Origin: Pseudalkalibacillus hwajinpoensis
GTDB taxonomy: Bacteria; Bacillota; Bacilli; Bacillales; Guptibacillaceae
Length of the DNA stretch: 64,000 nt
Assembly: GCF_015234585.1 (NCBI RefSeq)
Contig: NZ_JADFCM010000001.1
Location: 1-64,000 of the forward strand
Direction: 5' to 3'
Shown here: positions 1-13,480 of the stretch, piece by piece
Position numbering within the stretch: the first letter of the stretch is position 1
Layout: each line of letters opens with the position of its first letter
The notes under the pieces: generated by a model
What the model saw: the letters and a program-made list of their open reading frames with translations, nothing else
The model's database searches: none
What the model was told of the DNA's origin: nothing
Program-made: the position numbers and the translations under genes

Positions 1-1619
<1,619 letters not shown>

Positions 1620-1747
1620 AAAGCTTAATCTAGCTTTAAAACAATGTTTTGTTTCCGTAGAAACAACTACTTACATGGCGTTTCGTTCAGTTTTCAAAGA
1701 TCGATTTGTTTCTTTCGTTTTCGCCGTTGTTTATCGGCGACTTAAAT

Positions 1748-1777
1748 AATATATCATGTAATGCGTTATCTCGTCAA
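1748..1777 (-). promoter_or_regulatory. rrn promoter, sigma-A type
   Basis: On the minus strand a -35 TTGACG (1777-1772) is followed after 18 nt by a -10 TATATT (1753-1748). Downstream, a CTTTGAAAACTGAAC block resembles Bacillus rrn leader/box A sequences, and the 16S gene starts about 130 nt further on. The stretch 1620-1884 otherwise holds only this leader and AT-rich DNA. Confidence 0.65.
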
Positions 1778-1884
1778 CACTTTTTTATAAGTTTTTTATA
1801 ACCAATATTAGAAGGTTTTGGAGACACCGTCAAAGCGACGGAATTACATCTTATCATCTGCTTATCAGTATTGCAATAGAAAAA

Positions 1885-1915
1885 TTAAAAAAAGAAGAGG
1901 ATTTCTCCTCTTCTT
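1885..1915 (-). terminator. Rho-independent terminator after gyrA
   Basis: On the minus strand GAAGAGG, a short AGAAAT loop, and CCTCTTC are followed by a run of seven T. It begins about 8 nt after the gyrA stop codon and separates gyrA from the rrn promoter. Confidence 0.85.
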
Positions 1916-1923
1916 CTAACTTG

Positions 1924-4485
1924 TTACTCTTCTTCAGGCTTTGAATCGTCGTTATCATCATTCTCGACGATCTCTTCAGCTTCAACATCAATGATTTCTT
2001 CCGCACTTACTTCATTAGTAGGTTCTGTATCTTCGATGTCCTCACCTTCGATCCCCTCTTCATTAATCTCTACCTTCGCAACCGTTGCGACAGAGTCACC
2101 TTCAGAGATACGGATCAATCTCACACCTTGCGTGTTTCTTCCGGTTTGAGAAATATCCTGTACATCGATACGAATAATGACGCCACTCTCAGTAATAATC
2201 ATACATTCTTCTTCAAGCGTGACAGTCTTGAGAGCTGTTAACACACCATTACGTTCAGTAAGGTTACACGTCTTGATACCTTTACCGCCTCTTGTTTGCA
2301 CGCGATACTCTTCAACAGGTGTTCGTTTACCGAATCCTTTATCAGTCACAATAAGTACATCCTGGTTTTCATCTAGAATGCCTATACCGACAACTTGATC
2401 GTTCTCCTGAAGGGTGATCCCCTTAACACCAGTAGCTGTTCGCCCCATAGATCTAACGTCTTCTTCATGGAAGCGAATCGCCATTCCTTGTTTCGTTCCC
2501 ATAATAAGCTCTTTCGATCCATTCGTTAGACGAACGCCCATTAGCTCATCGTCTTCTTTAAAGTTGATGGCAATGAGCCCACCCTTTCGAATATTCGCAA
2601 AGGCAGATAATGGAGAGCGTTTAACAACACCCTGCTTCGTCGCAAAGAAAACGAACCAATCATCAACAAACTCTTCTATAGGAATAATTGCAGTGATATA
2701 TTCATCTTTTTCTATTTGAAGGAGATTAATAATTGGAATCCCTTTCGCCGTTCGACTAAGCTCAGGTACTTCATACCCTTTAAGTCTGTAGACCTTCCCT
2801 TTATTCGTAAAGAAAAGAATCGTATTATGCGTCAGAGTAGTGAATAGGTGTTCAACAAAGTCACCATCATTTGTACCCATCCCCTGAATTCCACGACCAC
2901 CGCGCTTTTGACTACGATACGTATCGATTGGCAGACGCTTTATATACCCTTTATGTGTGAGGGTAATAACAATATTTTGTTTAGGAATTAAATCTTCATC
3001 CTCGATCATATCGAAGCCAACCGTTATTTCGGTACGACGTTTGTCTGCGAACCTTTCTTTTACTTCCGCTAGCTCTTCGCGAATGATTTCAAGAACTTTC
3101 TCTTCATCAGCAAGGATCGCTTTTAGTTCAGCGATACGCTTCATTAATTCTTGATATTCTGATTCAATTTTATCACGCTCTAGACCAGTTAAACGCTGAA
3201 GTCGCATATCAAGGATCGCCTGAGACTGATCATAGCTTAGCGAGAACTTTGTCATAAGGCCTTCTCTAGCAATATCTGTTGTTTCAGAAGCTCGAATTAA
3301 TTTAATCACTTCATCTAAATGATCAAGTGCAATTCGCAAACCTTCTAATATATGTGCTCTTGCTTCCGCTTTGTTTAGCTCAAACTGCGTTCTTCTTCTA
3401 ATAACAACCTTTTGATGCTCTAGATAATGCTCAAGACATTCTTTTAGCGTTAATACTTTTGGTTGTCCATCTACTAGAGCAAGGGTGTTAATCCCGAAGC
3501 TAGTTTGAAGTGCAGTTTGTTTATATAAGTTATTTAGGAGAACATTCGCATTTGCATCTTTACGCACTTCAATGACAACACGCATTCCTGTGCGGTCAGA
3601 TTCGTCACGAAGATCTGTGATACCCTCTATCTTTTTATCGCGAACAAGCTCTGCGATTTTTTCGACAAGACGTGCTTTATTAACCTGATAAGGAAGTTCA
3701 GATACAATGATCGTCTTTTTACCATTGCTAAATTCTTCGATTTCAGCTTTTGCCCGCTGGATAATTGATCCTCTACCAGTCATATAAGCTTTGCGAATAC
3801 CCTCACGTCCAAGAATCTCAGCTGCAGTCGGGAAATCTGGTCCTGGAATAAACTCCATTAATTCAGGTATCGAAATCTCTGGATTCTTACTAAGTTCCAA
3901 AATCCCTTCAATGACTTCCCCAAGGTTATGCGGTGGTATATTCGTAGCCATTCCTACAGCGATACCTGAAGCTCCGTTTACTAGTAAGTTAGGAAACCTT
4001 GCAGGGAGAACAATTGGTTCTTGTTCAGAGCCATCATAGTTGTCCTGGTAGTCTATTGTGTCTTTGTTAATGTCTCGCACCATTTCCATAGCGATTTTAG
4101 ACATTCTCGCCTCAGTGTAACGCATTGCAGCTGCTGAATCTCCGTCAATAGAACCAAAGTTACCATGGCCATCTATTAACATATTACGATAGCTAAAGTC
4201 CTGAGCCATGCGCACCATTGTGTCATATACAGCTGAATCACCGTGTGGATGGTACTTACCAATTACTTCTCCAACAATACGCGCAGACTTCTTGTAAGCT
4301 TTATCAGAAGTCATACCCAGGTCATTCATGGCATACAAAATACGGCGATGCACTGGTTTTAAACCATCTCGTACATCAGGAAGAGCTCGACTTACAATAA
4401 CGCTCATCGCATAATCCATGAAGGAGGTGCGCATTTCCTGACTAATATTTATTTCCTTAACTCTCGATCTTTCCATATCAGACAT
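1924..4485 (-). CDS. gyrA: DNA gyrase subunit A
   Basis: Breakage-reunion subunit of the GyrA2GyrB2 topoisomerase, which introduces negative supercoils in the cytoplasm. The 853-residue protein has the winged-helix/tower core with catalytic Tyr123 (MRYTEARMS), a quinolone-determining loop [10 protein letters not shown] with Ser84 and Asp88 (no resistance substitution there), and a C-terminal beta-pinwheel with the GyrA box QKRGGRG that wraps DNA. It ends in a long acidic tail. The start chosen is ATG at 4485, because GGAGG lies 8 nt upstream. A TTG at 4500 would overlap that ribosome binding site. It is the last gene of the dnaA-to-gyrA rightmost-to-leftmost series and lies between gyrB and the 16S gene. 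Confidence 0.98.
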   Translation of the reverse strand: MSDMERSRVKEINISQEMRTSFMDYAMSVIVSRALPDVRDGLKPVHRRILYAMNDLGMTSDKAYKKSARIVGEVIGKYHPHGDSAVYDTMVRMAQDFSYRNMLIDGHGNFGSIDGDSAAAMRYTEARMSKIAMEMVRDINKDTIDYQDNYDGSEQEPIVLPARFPNLLVNGASGIAVGMATNIPPHNLGEVIEGILELSKNPEISIPELMEFIPGPDFPTAAEILGREGIRKAYMTGRGSIIQRAKAEIEEFSNGKKTIIVSELPYQVNKARLVEKIAELVRDKKIEGITDLRDESDRTGMRVVIEVRKDANANVLLNNLYKQTALQTSFGINTLALVDGQPKVLTLKECLEHYLEHQKVVIRRRTQFELNKAEARAHILEGLRIALDHLDEVIKLIRASETTDIAREGLMTKFSLSYDQSQAILDMRLQRLTGLERDKIESEYQELMKRIAELKAILADEEKVLEIIREELAEVKERFADKRRTEITVGFDMIEDEDLIPKQNIVITLTHKGYIKRLPIDTYRSQKRGGRGIQGMGTNDGDFVEHLFTTLTHNTILFFTNKGKVYRLKGYEVPELSRTAKGIPIINLLQIEKDEYITAIIPIEEFVDDWFVFFATKQGVVKRSPLSAFANIRKGGLIAINFKEDDELMGVRLTNGSKELIMGTKQGMAIRFHEEDVRSMGRTATGVKGITLQENDQVVGIGILDENQDVLIVTDKGFGKRTPVEEYRVQTRGGKGIKTCNLTERNGVLTALKTVTLEEECMIITESGVIIRIDVQDISQTGRNTQGVRLIRISEGDSVATVAKVEINEEGIEGEDIEDTEPTNEVSAEEIIDVEAEEIVENDDNDDSKPEEE

Positions 4486-4563
4486 ACGGAAAACCTCCAA
4501 TTATACTCTTGTTCATCTCATAACATTTAGCTGTATTGCCTTATTAACCCTTGAACAGCAGAA

Positions 4564-4582
4564 AAGGGGGGATTCCCCCCTT
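4564..4582 (-). terminator. GC-rich hairpin between gyrB and gyrA (attenuator or weak terminator)
   Basis: A perfect 8-bp stem AAGGGGGG/CCCCCCTT with a 3-nt loop lies just after the gyrB stop codon. On the minus strand only TTTTC follows, so termination is probably partial. It may tune gyrA relative to gyrB or stabilise the gyrB 3' end; that role is inferred. Confidence 0.5.
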
Positions 4583-4593
4583 CAGCTTATTTC

Positions 4594-6531
<1,938 letters not shown>

Positions 6532-6591
6532 CTACATTTCTCTATCAAAGATAGACTCAATTAAGCTTGCTGATTGACAGCCAACCTGGTT

Positions 6592-6870
6592 TTAAGATGA
6601 TTCTCCATTCGATGTTACTTCTACACTATCCGATACTGTATAAGCACGTCTTTTTAGTGTGAGTGAAGATAAAGGGGACAGATAGACCGTATCAGTTGTG
6701 ATAACGATTGATTTCGTTAAATCACCACCAATATCTTCTACTAGCTTATCTTTTTGATGGCGGTGCAAGAATTCATTCGTAATCTCCGCTTCCTCCATAA
6801 CTTGCCAATCAAAGATGCCAACAACATCTCTCGATTGAACAACTACGTCCTCTCCTAAGTGTATAAACAC
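6592..6870 (-). CDS. remB: Extracellular matrix regulator RemB (DUF370 family)
   Basis: Small protein of 92 residues matching YaaB/RemB by its position between recF and gyrB and by its N-terminal FIHLGEDVVV and YLSPLSSLTLKRRA segments, typical of the DUF370 (RemA/RemB) family. RemB was linked to biofilm matrix gene expression in B. subtilis. The paralogue RemA is a DNA-binding protein, but RemB's own mechanism is less clear. The start is GTG 6870, or the adjacent GTG 6873; GAGGTG lies just upstream and the B. subtilis homologue begins at the equivalent of 6870. It starts about 10 nt after recF, so the two are very likely co-transcribed. Confidence 0.85.
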   Translation of the reverse strand: MFIHLGEDVVVQSRDVVGIFDWQVMEEAEITNEFLHRHQKDKLVEDIGGDLTKSIVITTDTVYLSPLSSLTLKRRAYTVSDSVEVTSNGESS

Positions 6871-6879
6871 CACTTCACC

Positions 6880-7998
6880 TCATTTCACCTTTTCGATTAG
6901 TCCATCTTGGACTTGAAAAGTCGTCGCTTTCTCAAGCGTTTCATGATGGATGCCTTCGACGCTAGTCGTTGTGACAAACGTCTGGACCTTCCCCTGAATT
7001 GTATTTAAAAGATGAGACTGCCTGTAATCATCTAACTCCGACAGAACATCATCGAGCAGAAGTAAAGGATATTCGCCTACTTCACTATGAATCAATTCAA
7101 TTTCAGCAAGTTTTAGTGATAAAGCCGTGGTACGCTGTTGCCCTTGAGATCCATAAGTTTGAACGTCTTTTCCATTTACAAAAAACGACAAATCATCTCT
7201 ATGGGGGCCCGCTAGGGTAACACCACGCTCAACTTCTCTCTCTTTAATTTTATCAAACTTTTGCTTATATCCATCTACTATTTTCGACAAATCGGTTGGT
7301 TCTGATACCTCTACAGTTGGATTATAGTGAATTTCAAGTTTTTCTAGCCCTCTACTAATTCCATAATGAATTGGTTCAGCCCATTGTTGAAGGAGTTGAA
7401 CAAATCGAACTCGACGTATATAAATATTCGCAGCAGCTTCAATTAATTGTTCGGTCAAGATATCCAACATTACATAATCGGGATTTTTTTGATATCGCAA
7501 GGTCTTTAACAAGCTGTTACGCTGCTGAAGAAGCTTCAGATATCGACCAAGATAATAGAGATAGACTGGTTGTACCTGGCCAATTTCAATATCGATGAAT
7601 CTTCTGCGAACGCCAGGATTGCCTTTAACCAGATTGAGATCCTCTGGTGCAAACATGACAACATTCAGTGCACCAATGTAGTTGCTCAGTTTCTGCTGTT
7701 CCAATTGATTTAGTTTGGCTTTCTTACCTTTTTGGGAAATAACCAGTTGGAGGGAGAGGGGACCATTTCGTTTTTCTATTCTACCTTCTATTTTAGCATA
7801 TTCCTCGTCCCAATTGATTAATTCTTTATCTCTTGGTGTACGATGGGATCTCGCCATAGCTAGTACATAGATAGCTTCCATGATGTTTGTTTTCCCCTGA
7901 GCATTTTCACCGAGAAAAACGTTCACGTTATTTTCAAACTGCAGTTCTTGCTTCGTGTAATTTCGATAATTCGTTACTTTCAATGTGTTTAGATGCAA
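6880..7998 (-). CDS. recF: DNA replication and repair protein RecF
   Basis: SMC-like ATPase of 372 residues that helps load RecA at single-strand gaps with RecO and RecR. It has Walker [10 protein letters not shown] near residues 30-38, the ABC signature region [10 protein letters not shown] near 265-275, and Walker [14 protein letters not shown] near 315-327. The start is TTG at 7998, with GGGGG about 7 nt upstream; [14 protein letters not shown] aligns with the usual RecF N-terminus. It lies between rlbA (14 nt away) and remB (about 10 nt), in the standard replication-gene block. Confidence 0.96.
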   Translation of the reverse strand: MHLNTLKVTNYRNYTKQELQFENNVNVFLGENAQGKTNIMEAIYVLAMARSHRTPRDKELINWDEEYAKIEGRIEKRNGPLSLQLVISQKGKKAKLNQLEQQKLSNYIGALNVVMFAPEDLNLVKGNPGVRRRFIDIEIGQVQPVYLYYLGRYLKLLQQRNSLLKTLRYQKNPDYVMLDILTEQLIEAAANIYIRRVRFVQLLQQWAEPIHYGISRGLEKLEIHYNPTVEVSEPTDLSKIVDGYKQKFDKIKEREVERGVTLAGPHRDDLSFFVNGKDVQTYGSQGQQRTTALSLKLAEIELIHSEVGEYPLLLLDDVLSELDDYRQSHLLNTIQGKVQTFVTTTSVEGIHHETLEKATTFQVQDGLIEKVK

Positions 7999-8012
7999 CG
8001 GGAAACCCCCAT

Positions 8013-8225
8013 TCAGCTAGATACAACAAACTCCCCGACTCCAGGAATCATCACTTTATCCTGATTGTAGAGTTTTCTGCCACGTCGGTCATCTAATTCT
8101 CCGTTTACATAGACCTCGTACTCTGACAGAAACCACTTTGCCATTCCGCCTGTATTAATCACTCCAGCTTCTTGAAGAAGTTGGCCAAGAGTGATGTATT
8201 CTTTAATTAATTTGATTTCATTCAT
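8013..8225 (-). CDS. rlbA: S4-domain RNA-binding protein RlbA (YaaA)
   Basis: A 70-residue protein consisting almost entirely of one S4-like RNA-binding fold ([21 protein letters not shown], then a basic RRGRKL stretch). This family, YaaA/RlbA, always lies between dnaN and recF in Bacillales and has been linked to 50S ribosome assembly. The ATG start has GAGGTG 6 nt upstream. A TATAAT-like -10 lies on the minus strand at 8297-8292 without a good -35, so a promoter for the rlbA-recF-remB-gyrB group is possible but not established. Confidence 0.9.
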   Translation of the reverse strand: MNEIKLIKEYITLGQLLQEAGVINTGGMAKWFLSEYEVYVNGELDDRRGRKLYNQDKVMIPGVGEFVVSS

Positions 8226-8351
8226 CTTCGTTCACCTCATTTTCCTTCTACTCCATTCAACGATGACGAGTTTGAAGGATGACAATAGTTTATTATAACT
8301 CTTTTTTAACTAAAACGCATGACTTATAGAGTGGAAATTTCACAATGGCAA

Positions 8352-8391
8352 GAAAAAAGAGAAAGCCGCTGGAAGAATTCTTCTCAGCAGC
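8352..8391 (-). terminator. Terminator after dnaN
   Basis: On the minus strand GCTGCTG pairs with CAGCGGC (one G-U pair), continuing through GAAGAATTCTT, and is followed by TTTCTCTTTTTT. It lies about 30 nt after the dnaN stop codon, so dnaA-dnaN transcripts probably end here. Confidence 0.7.
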
Positions 8392-8421
8392 TCAATATTT
8401 TTGCATGAATTTTAACTAAAA

Positions 8422-9564
8422 TTAATAAGTTCGTACCGGTAGAATTAACTGCATAATAGCAGCTCCTTCAATAGGCTTGATTAAGAATGGACGCATCGCA
8501 CCAGTAAAGCTAATATTCACTTCATTGGAATCCATCGATCTCAACGCATCCATCATGTATTTAGCACTAAAAGAAATCTTAAGCTCTTCTCCATCAAAGA
8601 ATTGAGATTGTACCTGTTCAATAACTTTACCGATTTCAGGAGAGTTTGAGGAAATTTCTAACGTTGATTCCTCTATGCTTGCAAGCTTGACTACGTTATT
8701 CCTTCCTTCTCGTGCAAGAACTGAAGCTCGATCAATTGCTTGTAATAGTTCTTTTGCTGATACCGTTACGTTTGTTTTACTTTCGTTAGGTATAAGTCGA
8801 CTTGTATCAGGATAGTTTCCGTCAAGAAGTCTTGAGAAAAAGAGAATGTGATTTGATTTAAATAGAATTTGATTCTCTGTAACCGTAATATCTACAAGTT
8901 CTTCGTTATCATCAATAATTTTAGAAAGTTCACTTAAGCTCTTTCCTGGGATAACGACATTTGAGAACGAAAGGTCATTACCATTAGGTTCAACCTGCAC
9001 TGTTCTGAGAGCAAGTCGGTGACTATCTGTCGCAGTACAGTTTAATTCGCTATTCTCAAGCTTCCAGTTTACACCTGTCAACACCGGTCTAGTTTCTGAA
9101 GTAGAAACAGCAAATACCGTTTGTCTAATAATGTTTTTTAGGAGATCTGCTTGAATTTGAAATCCTTCTTTGGATTCTACTTCTGGTAGACGTGGATATT
9201 CTTCAGGATCTAGACCGTTAAGGTTAAACTCTGAAGATCCAGAACGGATTCTCGTTGTTAAGCTATCGTGAACTTCAATTTCTACTTGATCACCTGGTAG
9301 TTTTTTAACGATATCAGAGAAGAAACGTGCTTGAAGAACAATACTTCCCATCTGAGAGATTTCAACAATTTGTTTATCATTTTCCTCTGCGGGAATGAAA
9401 CATTCGATTGAAATATCTGAGTCAGAGCCTGTTAATGTTACACCTTCATCGCTTGCCACGATTTTAATACCAGTCAGTATCGGTATCGTTGTTCTTGAAG
9501 ATACTGCTTTCATGACATCAGATACGCTTGATACTAGATAATCTCTCTCGATTTTGAAACGCAT
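8422..9564 (-). CDS. dnaN: DNA polymerase III beta subunit (sliding clamp)
   Basis: Ring-shaped processivity clamp of 380 residues made of three repeated clamp domains. It tethers PolC and DnaE to DNA and recruits MutS, YabA and other partners. Typical N-terminal and C-terminal segments are seen: MRFKIERDYL and the terminal LILPVRTY, part of the partner-binding pocket. AGGAGGT lies 5 nt before the ATG. It is separated from dnaA by about 197 bp that hold the unwinding module of the origin, and is followed by a terminator. Confidence 0.98.
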   Translation of the reverse strand: MRFKIERDYLVSSVSDVMKAVSSRTTIPILTGIKIVASDEGVTLTGSDSDISIECFIPAEENDKQIVEISQMGSIVLQARFFSDIVKKLPGDQVEIEVHDSLTTRIRSGSSEFNLNGLDPEEYPRLPEVESKEGFQIQADLLKNIIRQTVFAVSTSETRPVLTGVNWKLENSELNCTATDSHRLALRTVQVEPNGNDLSFSNVVIPGKSLSELSKIIDDNEELVDITVTENQILFKSNHILFFSRLLDGNYPDTSRLIPNESKTNVTVSAKELLQAIDRASVLAREGRNNVVKLASIEESTLEISSNSPEIGKVIEQVQSQFFDGEELKISFSAKYMMDALRSMDSNEVNISFTGAMRPFLIKPIEGAAIMQLILPVRTY

Positions 9565-9584
9565 AATTTACCTCCTAAATAAAT

Positions 9585-9751
9585 GACCCTGATTATATAT
9601 TTATTACTTAAAAAAAGTCGTAGTCTTACTAGTAGGGGCTGTGAATGTGTGGATAAGTGTTATTGAACCTATATCACGTAAGTTATCCACCTGTGGATAG
9701 TGTGTTAGTAACTCTGGATAATTGTACACACTCTATCAACTAATATCCACA
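9585..9751. other. oriC unwinding region between dnaA and dnaN
   Basis: Read toward dnaN, this region shows near-consensus DnaA boxes (9743-9751, 9713-9721, 9692-9700, 9683-9691) and one perfect TTATCCACA (complement at 9648-9656). These are followed by a GC-rich AGCCCC stretch, then a DnaA-trio ladder at 9618-9635 (plus strand triplets TCG TAG TCT TAC TAG TAG), then an AT-rich tract with a T-run at about 9590-9617. This is the order of the Bacillus basal unwinding system, where DnaA spreads from the box onto one strand. The two boxes 9683-9691 and 9692-9700 abut head to head. Confidence 0.88.
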
Positions 9752-9761
9752 AAAAAGGTAA

Positions 9762-11114
9762 CTATCCATTTTTCAGCTGCTCTACTATATCTTGCAGTTT
9801 CTTCTGAAATGCTTGATCAGAATCCACTAGTTTTGAAATCTTCTCATGAGCGTGGATCACAGTTGTGTGATCTCGGCCTCCAAATTCTTCCCCAATCTTC
9901 GGAAGAGAAAAATCGGTCAGTTCTCTTGATAGATACATCGCAATTTGACGTGGGAAAGCGACTGATTTCGTTCTCTTTTTAGCCGCAAAGTCTTCTAGTT
10001 TTACTGAGAAGTGATCACCTATAACATTTTGAATATCATGGATGGTGATGACTCTAGGTTTTGATGATGGAATAATATTTTTTAGAGCTTCAGCTGCTAA
10101 GTCCGCATTCATGTCTTGATTAATTAGTGAAGAATAGGCCACCACTCGAATAAGAGCACCTTCTAGTTCACGAATATTCGTATCAATTTGGTTAGCGATA
10201 TAGAGCATCACTTCATTTGGGATATCTAGACCTTCAGCTTTCGCTTTCTTTCTAAGAATCGCAATCCTTGTTTCAAGATCAGGAGGCGTAATATCAGTAA
10301 TTAATCCCCATTCGAAACGTGATCGTAGCCTGTCCTCTAGCGTTGGTATTTCCTTAGGTGGTCGATCACTTGAAATCACAATTTGCTTACTTTCTTCATG
10401 AAGCGCATTAAATGTGTGGAAGAATTCCTCTTGGGTTTGTTCTTTACCAGCTAGAAATTGAATATCATCAATCAGTAGTACGTCTACATTTCGATATTTA
10501 TTGCGAAAATTAACGGTCTTGTTATCGCGAATGGAGTTAATAAACTCATTAGTAAACTTCTCGGATGATAAATACACCACTTTTGCATTCGGATTATGCT
10601 CAATGACATAGTGACCAATTGCATGCATCAAGTGTGTTTTTCCTAGGCCAACCCCCCCGTAAATAAATAAAGGATTATAAGCTTTAGCTGGCGCTTCAGC
10701 CACTGCCAGGGAAGCTGCATGAGCAAAACGGTTCCCCGATCCAATAACGAAAGTATCAAACGTATATTTGGAATTTAGCACGCTCTGCGGATGTTCTTCC
10801 TGAGCGGGATTTGCTTTTGGTTTTTTCTTCATAGATTGTTCAAGATCCAAATCAGTATCGGACTGATTCTGGGGAATAATGAACTTTGCTTTGAGTTCAC
10901 TGCCTGTTAGCTCAAGTAACGTTTCCGTTATTAAACTTGAGTATCTAGATTCGAGCCAGTCTCTAGCGAACTCGTTGGGGGCAGTAATAATAATGGTGTC
11001 GCCTTCCATTCTGTTAGCAGAAGTGGACTTTAACCAGGTTTCGAAACTCGGCTTACTTAATTTTTTTTCGATTTCGGATAATGCCTGTTGCCAGAGATCC
11101 GTGATGTTATCCAA
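9762..11114 (-). CDS. dnaA: Chromosomal replication initiator DnaA
   Basis: AAA+ initiator of 450 residues that binds DnaA boxes, melts oriC and loads the helicase. Domain I is at the N-terminus ([16 protein letters not shown]), followed by a variable linker near 85-110. The ATPase domain has Walker [10 protein letters not shown] and Walker [11 protein letters not shown]-terminal domain IV carries the DnaA signature [15 protein letters not shown]. The start is TTG at 11114 with AAGGAGG 7 nt upstream. DnaA boxes flank the gene on both sides, so autoregulation is likely, although no clear promoter was found upstream. Confidence 0.99.
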   Translation of the reverse strand: MDNITDLWQQALSEIEKKLSKPSFETWLKSTSANRMEGDTIIITAPNEFARDWLESRYSSLITETLLELTGSELKAKFIIPQNQSDTDLDLEQSMKKKPKANPAQEEHPQSVLNSKYTFDTFVIGSGNRFAHAASLAVAEAPAKAYNPLFIYGGVGLGKTHLMHAIGHYVIEHNPNAKVVYLSSEKFTNEFINSIRDNKTVNFRNKYRNVDVLLIDDIQFLAGKEQTQEEFFHTFNALHEESKQIVISSDRPPKEIPTLEDRLRSRFEWGLITDITPPDLETRIAILRKKAKAEGLDIPNEVMLYIANQIDTNIRELEGALIRVVAYSSLINQDMNADLAAEALKNIIPSSKPRVITIHDIQNVIGDHFSVKLEDFAAKKRTKSVAFPRQIAMYLSRELTDFSLPKIGEEFGGRDHTTVIHAHEKISKLVDSDQAFQKKLQDIVEQLKNG

Positions 11115-11329
11115 CGAAGTCCCTCCTTTTGTTCAAAAGTAAATAAAATTAATATCGTGAGCTTAGTTCGGGCCTCTGAATGACTCTTATCATCAGACCG
11201 GGTGACATTGTAACAGACCCTTATGTTTTTTCACCAAAATAAAAACAGGCTGTATTCGCTGACGATAGTCGCCTAATGTGCCAACGTACAACCTTTGTAC
11301 AATCATTTGAATATTCACGAATAATTATA

Positions 11330-11662
11330 CTGTCCACAATATCAAAGCGGATCATATAATATAGAAGAAAGTCGAATTATTGACTGTGTTCACATGGTTG
11401 TGGACATAAAGAATAACATACCTGAATAACTGTCCACATAATTATCCACAGACTGTGGACTCTTTTAAATCCACTCTAGCTTATTCACGAGTTAAAACAC
11501 AAATATCATAACAAAAGAATAGCTTGTTTGCAATGTTTTTCGGGAGGTTATCCACAGAGGACATATCTTGTGGATCAAAACTGTCCACAGCACTAGATTT
11601 TGTGTAGAACCTGTCGATAAGTGATGTGAATAAGTGAAAAGTGTCGAATCGAGTTATCCACA
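11330..11662. other. oriC DnaA-box cluster between dnaA and rpmH
   Basis: Perfect matches to TTATNCACA occur at 11442-11450, 11548-11556 and 11654-11662 (plus) and 11625-11633 (minus). One-mismatch or two-mismatch boxes lie at 11430-11438, 11481-11489, 11569-11577, 11581-11589 and 11612-11620. The region is AT-rich and has no gene. It corresponds to the incA/incB half of the bipartite Bacillus origin. The whole 11115-11850 gap is non-coding. Confidence 0.9.
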
Positions 11663-11773
11663 CGGGTGTTTTAAGAGGTTTGTAAATGATTTGATCAATC
11701 TTTATTTGGTGGAGATCATCGTAGATTTAAATGATTGCTTTTAGTTAAAGTGTGTTTGATATTTTAATTAAAC

Positions 11774-11803
11774 TTGACAATTCCCCATGTCTTTTCTTAT
11801 AAT
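11774..11803 (+). promoter_or_regulatory. rpmH promoter, sigma-A
   Basis: A consensus -35 TTGACA (11774-11779) and consensus -10 TATAAT (11798-11803) are separated by 18 nt, about 47 nt upstream of the rpmH start codon. It is one of the strongest promoters in the window. Confidence 0.9.
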
Positions 11804-11850
11804 TACTTGGACTGTCTTTATACAGTTTATCCTCAGGGAGGTGTAATAGA

Positions 11851-11985
11851 ATGAAAAGAACGTTTCAACCAAACACACGTAAACGTAAAAAAGTTCACGG
11901 TTTTCGTGCACGTATGAGCTCAGCTAACGGACGTAAAGTTCTTGCTCGTCGTCGCCGTAAAGGTAGAAAAGTATTGTCTGCATAG
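11851..11985 (+). CDS. rpmH: Large ribosomal subunit protein bL34
   Basis: Very basic 44-residue ribosomal protein, the standard bL34 length. It begins [14 protein letters not shown] and ends with an Arg/Lys-rich segment [21 protein letters not shown] lies about 9 nt upstream of the ATG. It is the first rightward gene beyond oriC, has its own strong promoter, and is followed at once by a terminator whose stem starts at the last base of the stop codon. The downstream rnpA must therefore depend on readthrough or a second promoter. Confidence 0.97.
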   Translation: MKRTFQPNTRKRKKVHGFRARMSSANGRKVLARRRRKGRKVLSA

Positions 11986-12012
11986 ACCACTGATCATCAG
12001 TGGTCTTTTTTT
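11985..12012 (+). terminator. Terminator after rpmH
   Basis: A palindromic stem GACCACTGAT/ATCAGTGGTC is followed by seven T. It separates the abundant rpmH message from rnpA, a common arrangement that gives a high L34 to RnpA ratio. Confidence 0.9.
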
Positions 12013-12062
12013 AAGATAAGGTTTATAATATGCTTATCCAAGTAACACTGGGAGTGTGCGGA

Positions 12063-12437
12063 TTGAATAGCAACTACCGGATTAAAAAGAATTCTGAGTT
12101 TCAGAACGTTTTCAAAAATGGAAACTCAACTGCAAACAGACAATTTGTTGTGTATGTATTAAAGCGAAATGATCAGCCTCAATTTCGATTAGGTCTTTCA
12201 GTAAGTAAGAGGATCGGCAATGCTGTGACACGGAATCGTGTGAAGCGACTTGTGAAAGAATCATTCCATCAGTTGTCAGATCAAATCAAATTTCCTTACG
12301 ATTTTGTCGTAATTGCACGAAAGCCTACTTCAGAGATGAGTTTCGAGGAAGTGAAGAGCAGCTTAATTCATGTGCTTAATAGAGCGCGTGTATTGAGAGG
12401 TGCGAAACAAGTTAGTAAAGGAAGGGATTCTAAATGA
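12063..12437 (+). CDS. rnpA: Ribonuclease P protein component
   Basis: Protein cofactor (124 residues) of the RNase P ribozyme that trims tRNA 5' leaders. It starts with the usual [16 protein letters not shown] segment and has the conserved RNR motif region [18 protein letters not shown] that contacts the RNA. TTG at 12063 is preferred over an upstream ATG at 12030: GGGAG lies about 9 nt before the TTG, and the extra 11 residues are not typical of the family. The stop codon overlaps the yidD start (ATGA). Confidence 0.95.
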   Translation: MNSNYRIKKNSEFQNVFKNGNSTANRQFVVYVLKRNDQPQFRLGLSVSKRIGNAVTRNRVKRLVKESFHQLSDQIKFPYDFVVIARKPTSEMSFEEVKSSLIHVLNRARVLRGAKQVSKGRDSK

Positions 12438-12655
12438 AGAAAGTGGCTTTGATGCTAATTCGCGTCTATCAGAAGTTTATTTCTCCATTAACTCCCCCAT
12501 CTTGCCGTTTCTACCCATCCTGTTCTCATTACAGTTTCGAATCTTACCAGAAGCATGGATTTATTAAGGGCTCCTGGTTGACGGTTAAAAGAATTTCAAA
12601 GTGCCACCCCTTTCATCCTGGCGGTTTTGATCCTGTACCGGATAAAAGGGATTAG
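12434..12655 (+). CDS. yidD: Membrane protein insertion efficiency factor YidD
   Basis: A 73-residue peripheral membrane protein with an amphipathic N-terminus and the family core [18 protein letters not shown] plus [14 protein letters not shown]. It assists YidC-dependent insertion of membrane proteins. It overlaps rnpA by 4 nt, which indicates translational coupling, and precedes yidC, the conserved rnpA-yidD-yidC order. The length is typical. Confidence 0.95.
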   Translation: MKKVALMLIRVYQKFISPLTPPSCRFYPSCSHYSFESYQKHGFIKGSWLTVKRISKCHPFHPGGFDPVPDKRD

Positions 12656-12712
12656 TGGTATGCTTTTACTACATAAATCATTGTCGAGATATGATTGCAA
12701 GGAGGATGAAGC

Positions 12713-13480
12713 GTGAGGAAAAAAATAACCCTCGCATTTCTATTGATTGGTCTCGTTGCGGTCCTTTCAGGATGTAACATTAACGAGCCGATTGATGCAG
12801 AAAGCACGGGATTTTGGAGCGAATACATTGTATATCCGCTTTCCACAGTCTTAACATTTTTCGCTGATTTGACTGGTGATGGAAATTATGGACTGTCTAT
12901 TATTATTGTTACGATTTTAATTCGACTTCTATTACTTCCATTGATGATCAAACAAACGAGAAGTTCAAAAGCGATGCAGGAACTGCAGCCAGAAATGCAG
13001 AAACTTAAAGAAAAGTACAGCAGTAAAGACCAGAAGACGCAACAGCAGCTTCAGCAAGAAACAATGCAGCTCTTTCAACAGAATGGTGTTAATCCGCTTG
13101 CAGGTTGTCTACCAATCTTAGTGCAAATGCCGATTCTTTTAGGTTTTTACCATGCTATTATGCGTACACAAGCAATTGAAACACATACTTTCCTCTGGTT
13201 TAGCCTTGGCTCTCCAGATATTATTCTGGCAGTCACTGCTGGTATAACAACCTTCATTCAGCAAAAAATCATGATGGGTAGCGGTGGAACGGTGCAGCCT
13301 CAAATGAAGATGCTTCTATACGTTATGCCAATTATGATTATTGTCTTTGCTATTAACTTCCCTGCAGCACTAGCGCTATATTGGGTTGTAGGTAACATCT
13401 TTATGATTGCGCAAACTTACTTTATTACGAAACCTACCATTAAAACCGCTGATACGAATACGGGGGGAGCGAAGAAGTGA
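12713..13480 (+). CDS. yidC: Membrane protein insertase YidC1 / SpoIIIJ
   Basis: Oxa1/YidC insertase of 255 residues. The N-terminus is a lipoprotein signal with lipobox LSGC near residue 20. Five membrane segments follow, with the conserved substrate-groove arginine in [13 protein letters not shown] and a cytoplasmic coiled hairpin rich in Q and K (about 85-125). The family signature [13 protein letters not shown] lies near 225. GTG start with AAGGAGG upstream. Its place next to jag matches SpoIIIJ, needed in B. subtilis for sigma-G activation in the forespore as well as for general insertion. The stop overlaps the jag GTG. Confidence 0.95.
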   Translation: MRKKITLAFLLIGLVAVLSGCNINEPIDAESTGFWSEYIVYPLSTVLTFFADLTGDGNYGLSIIIVTILIRLLLLPLMIKQTRSSKAMQELQPEMQKLKEKYSSKDQKTQQQLQQETMQLFQQNGVNPLAGCLPILVQMPILLGFYHAIMRTQAIETHTFLWFSLGSPDIILAVTAGITTFIQQKIMMGSGGTVQPQMKMLLYVMPIMIIVFAINFPAALALYWVVGNIFMIAQTYFITKPTIKTADTNTGGAKK

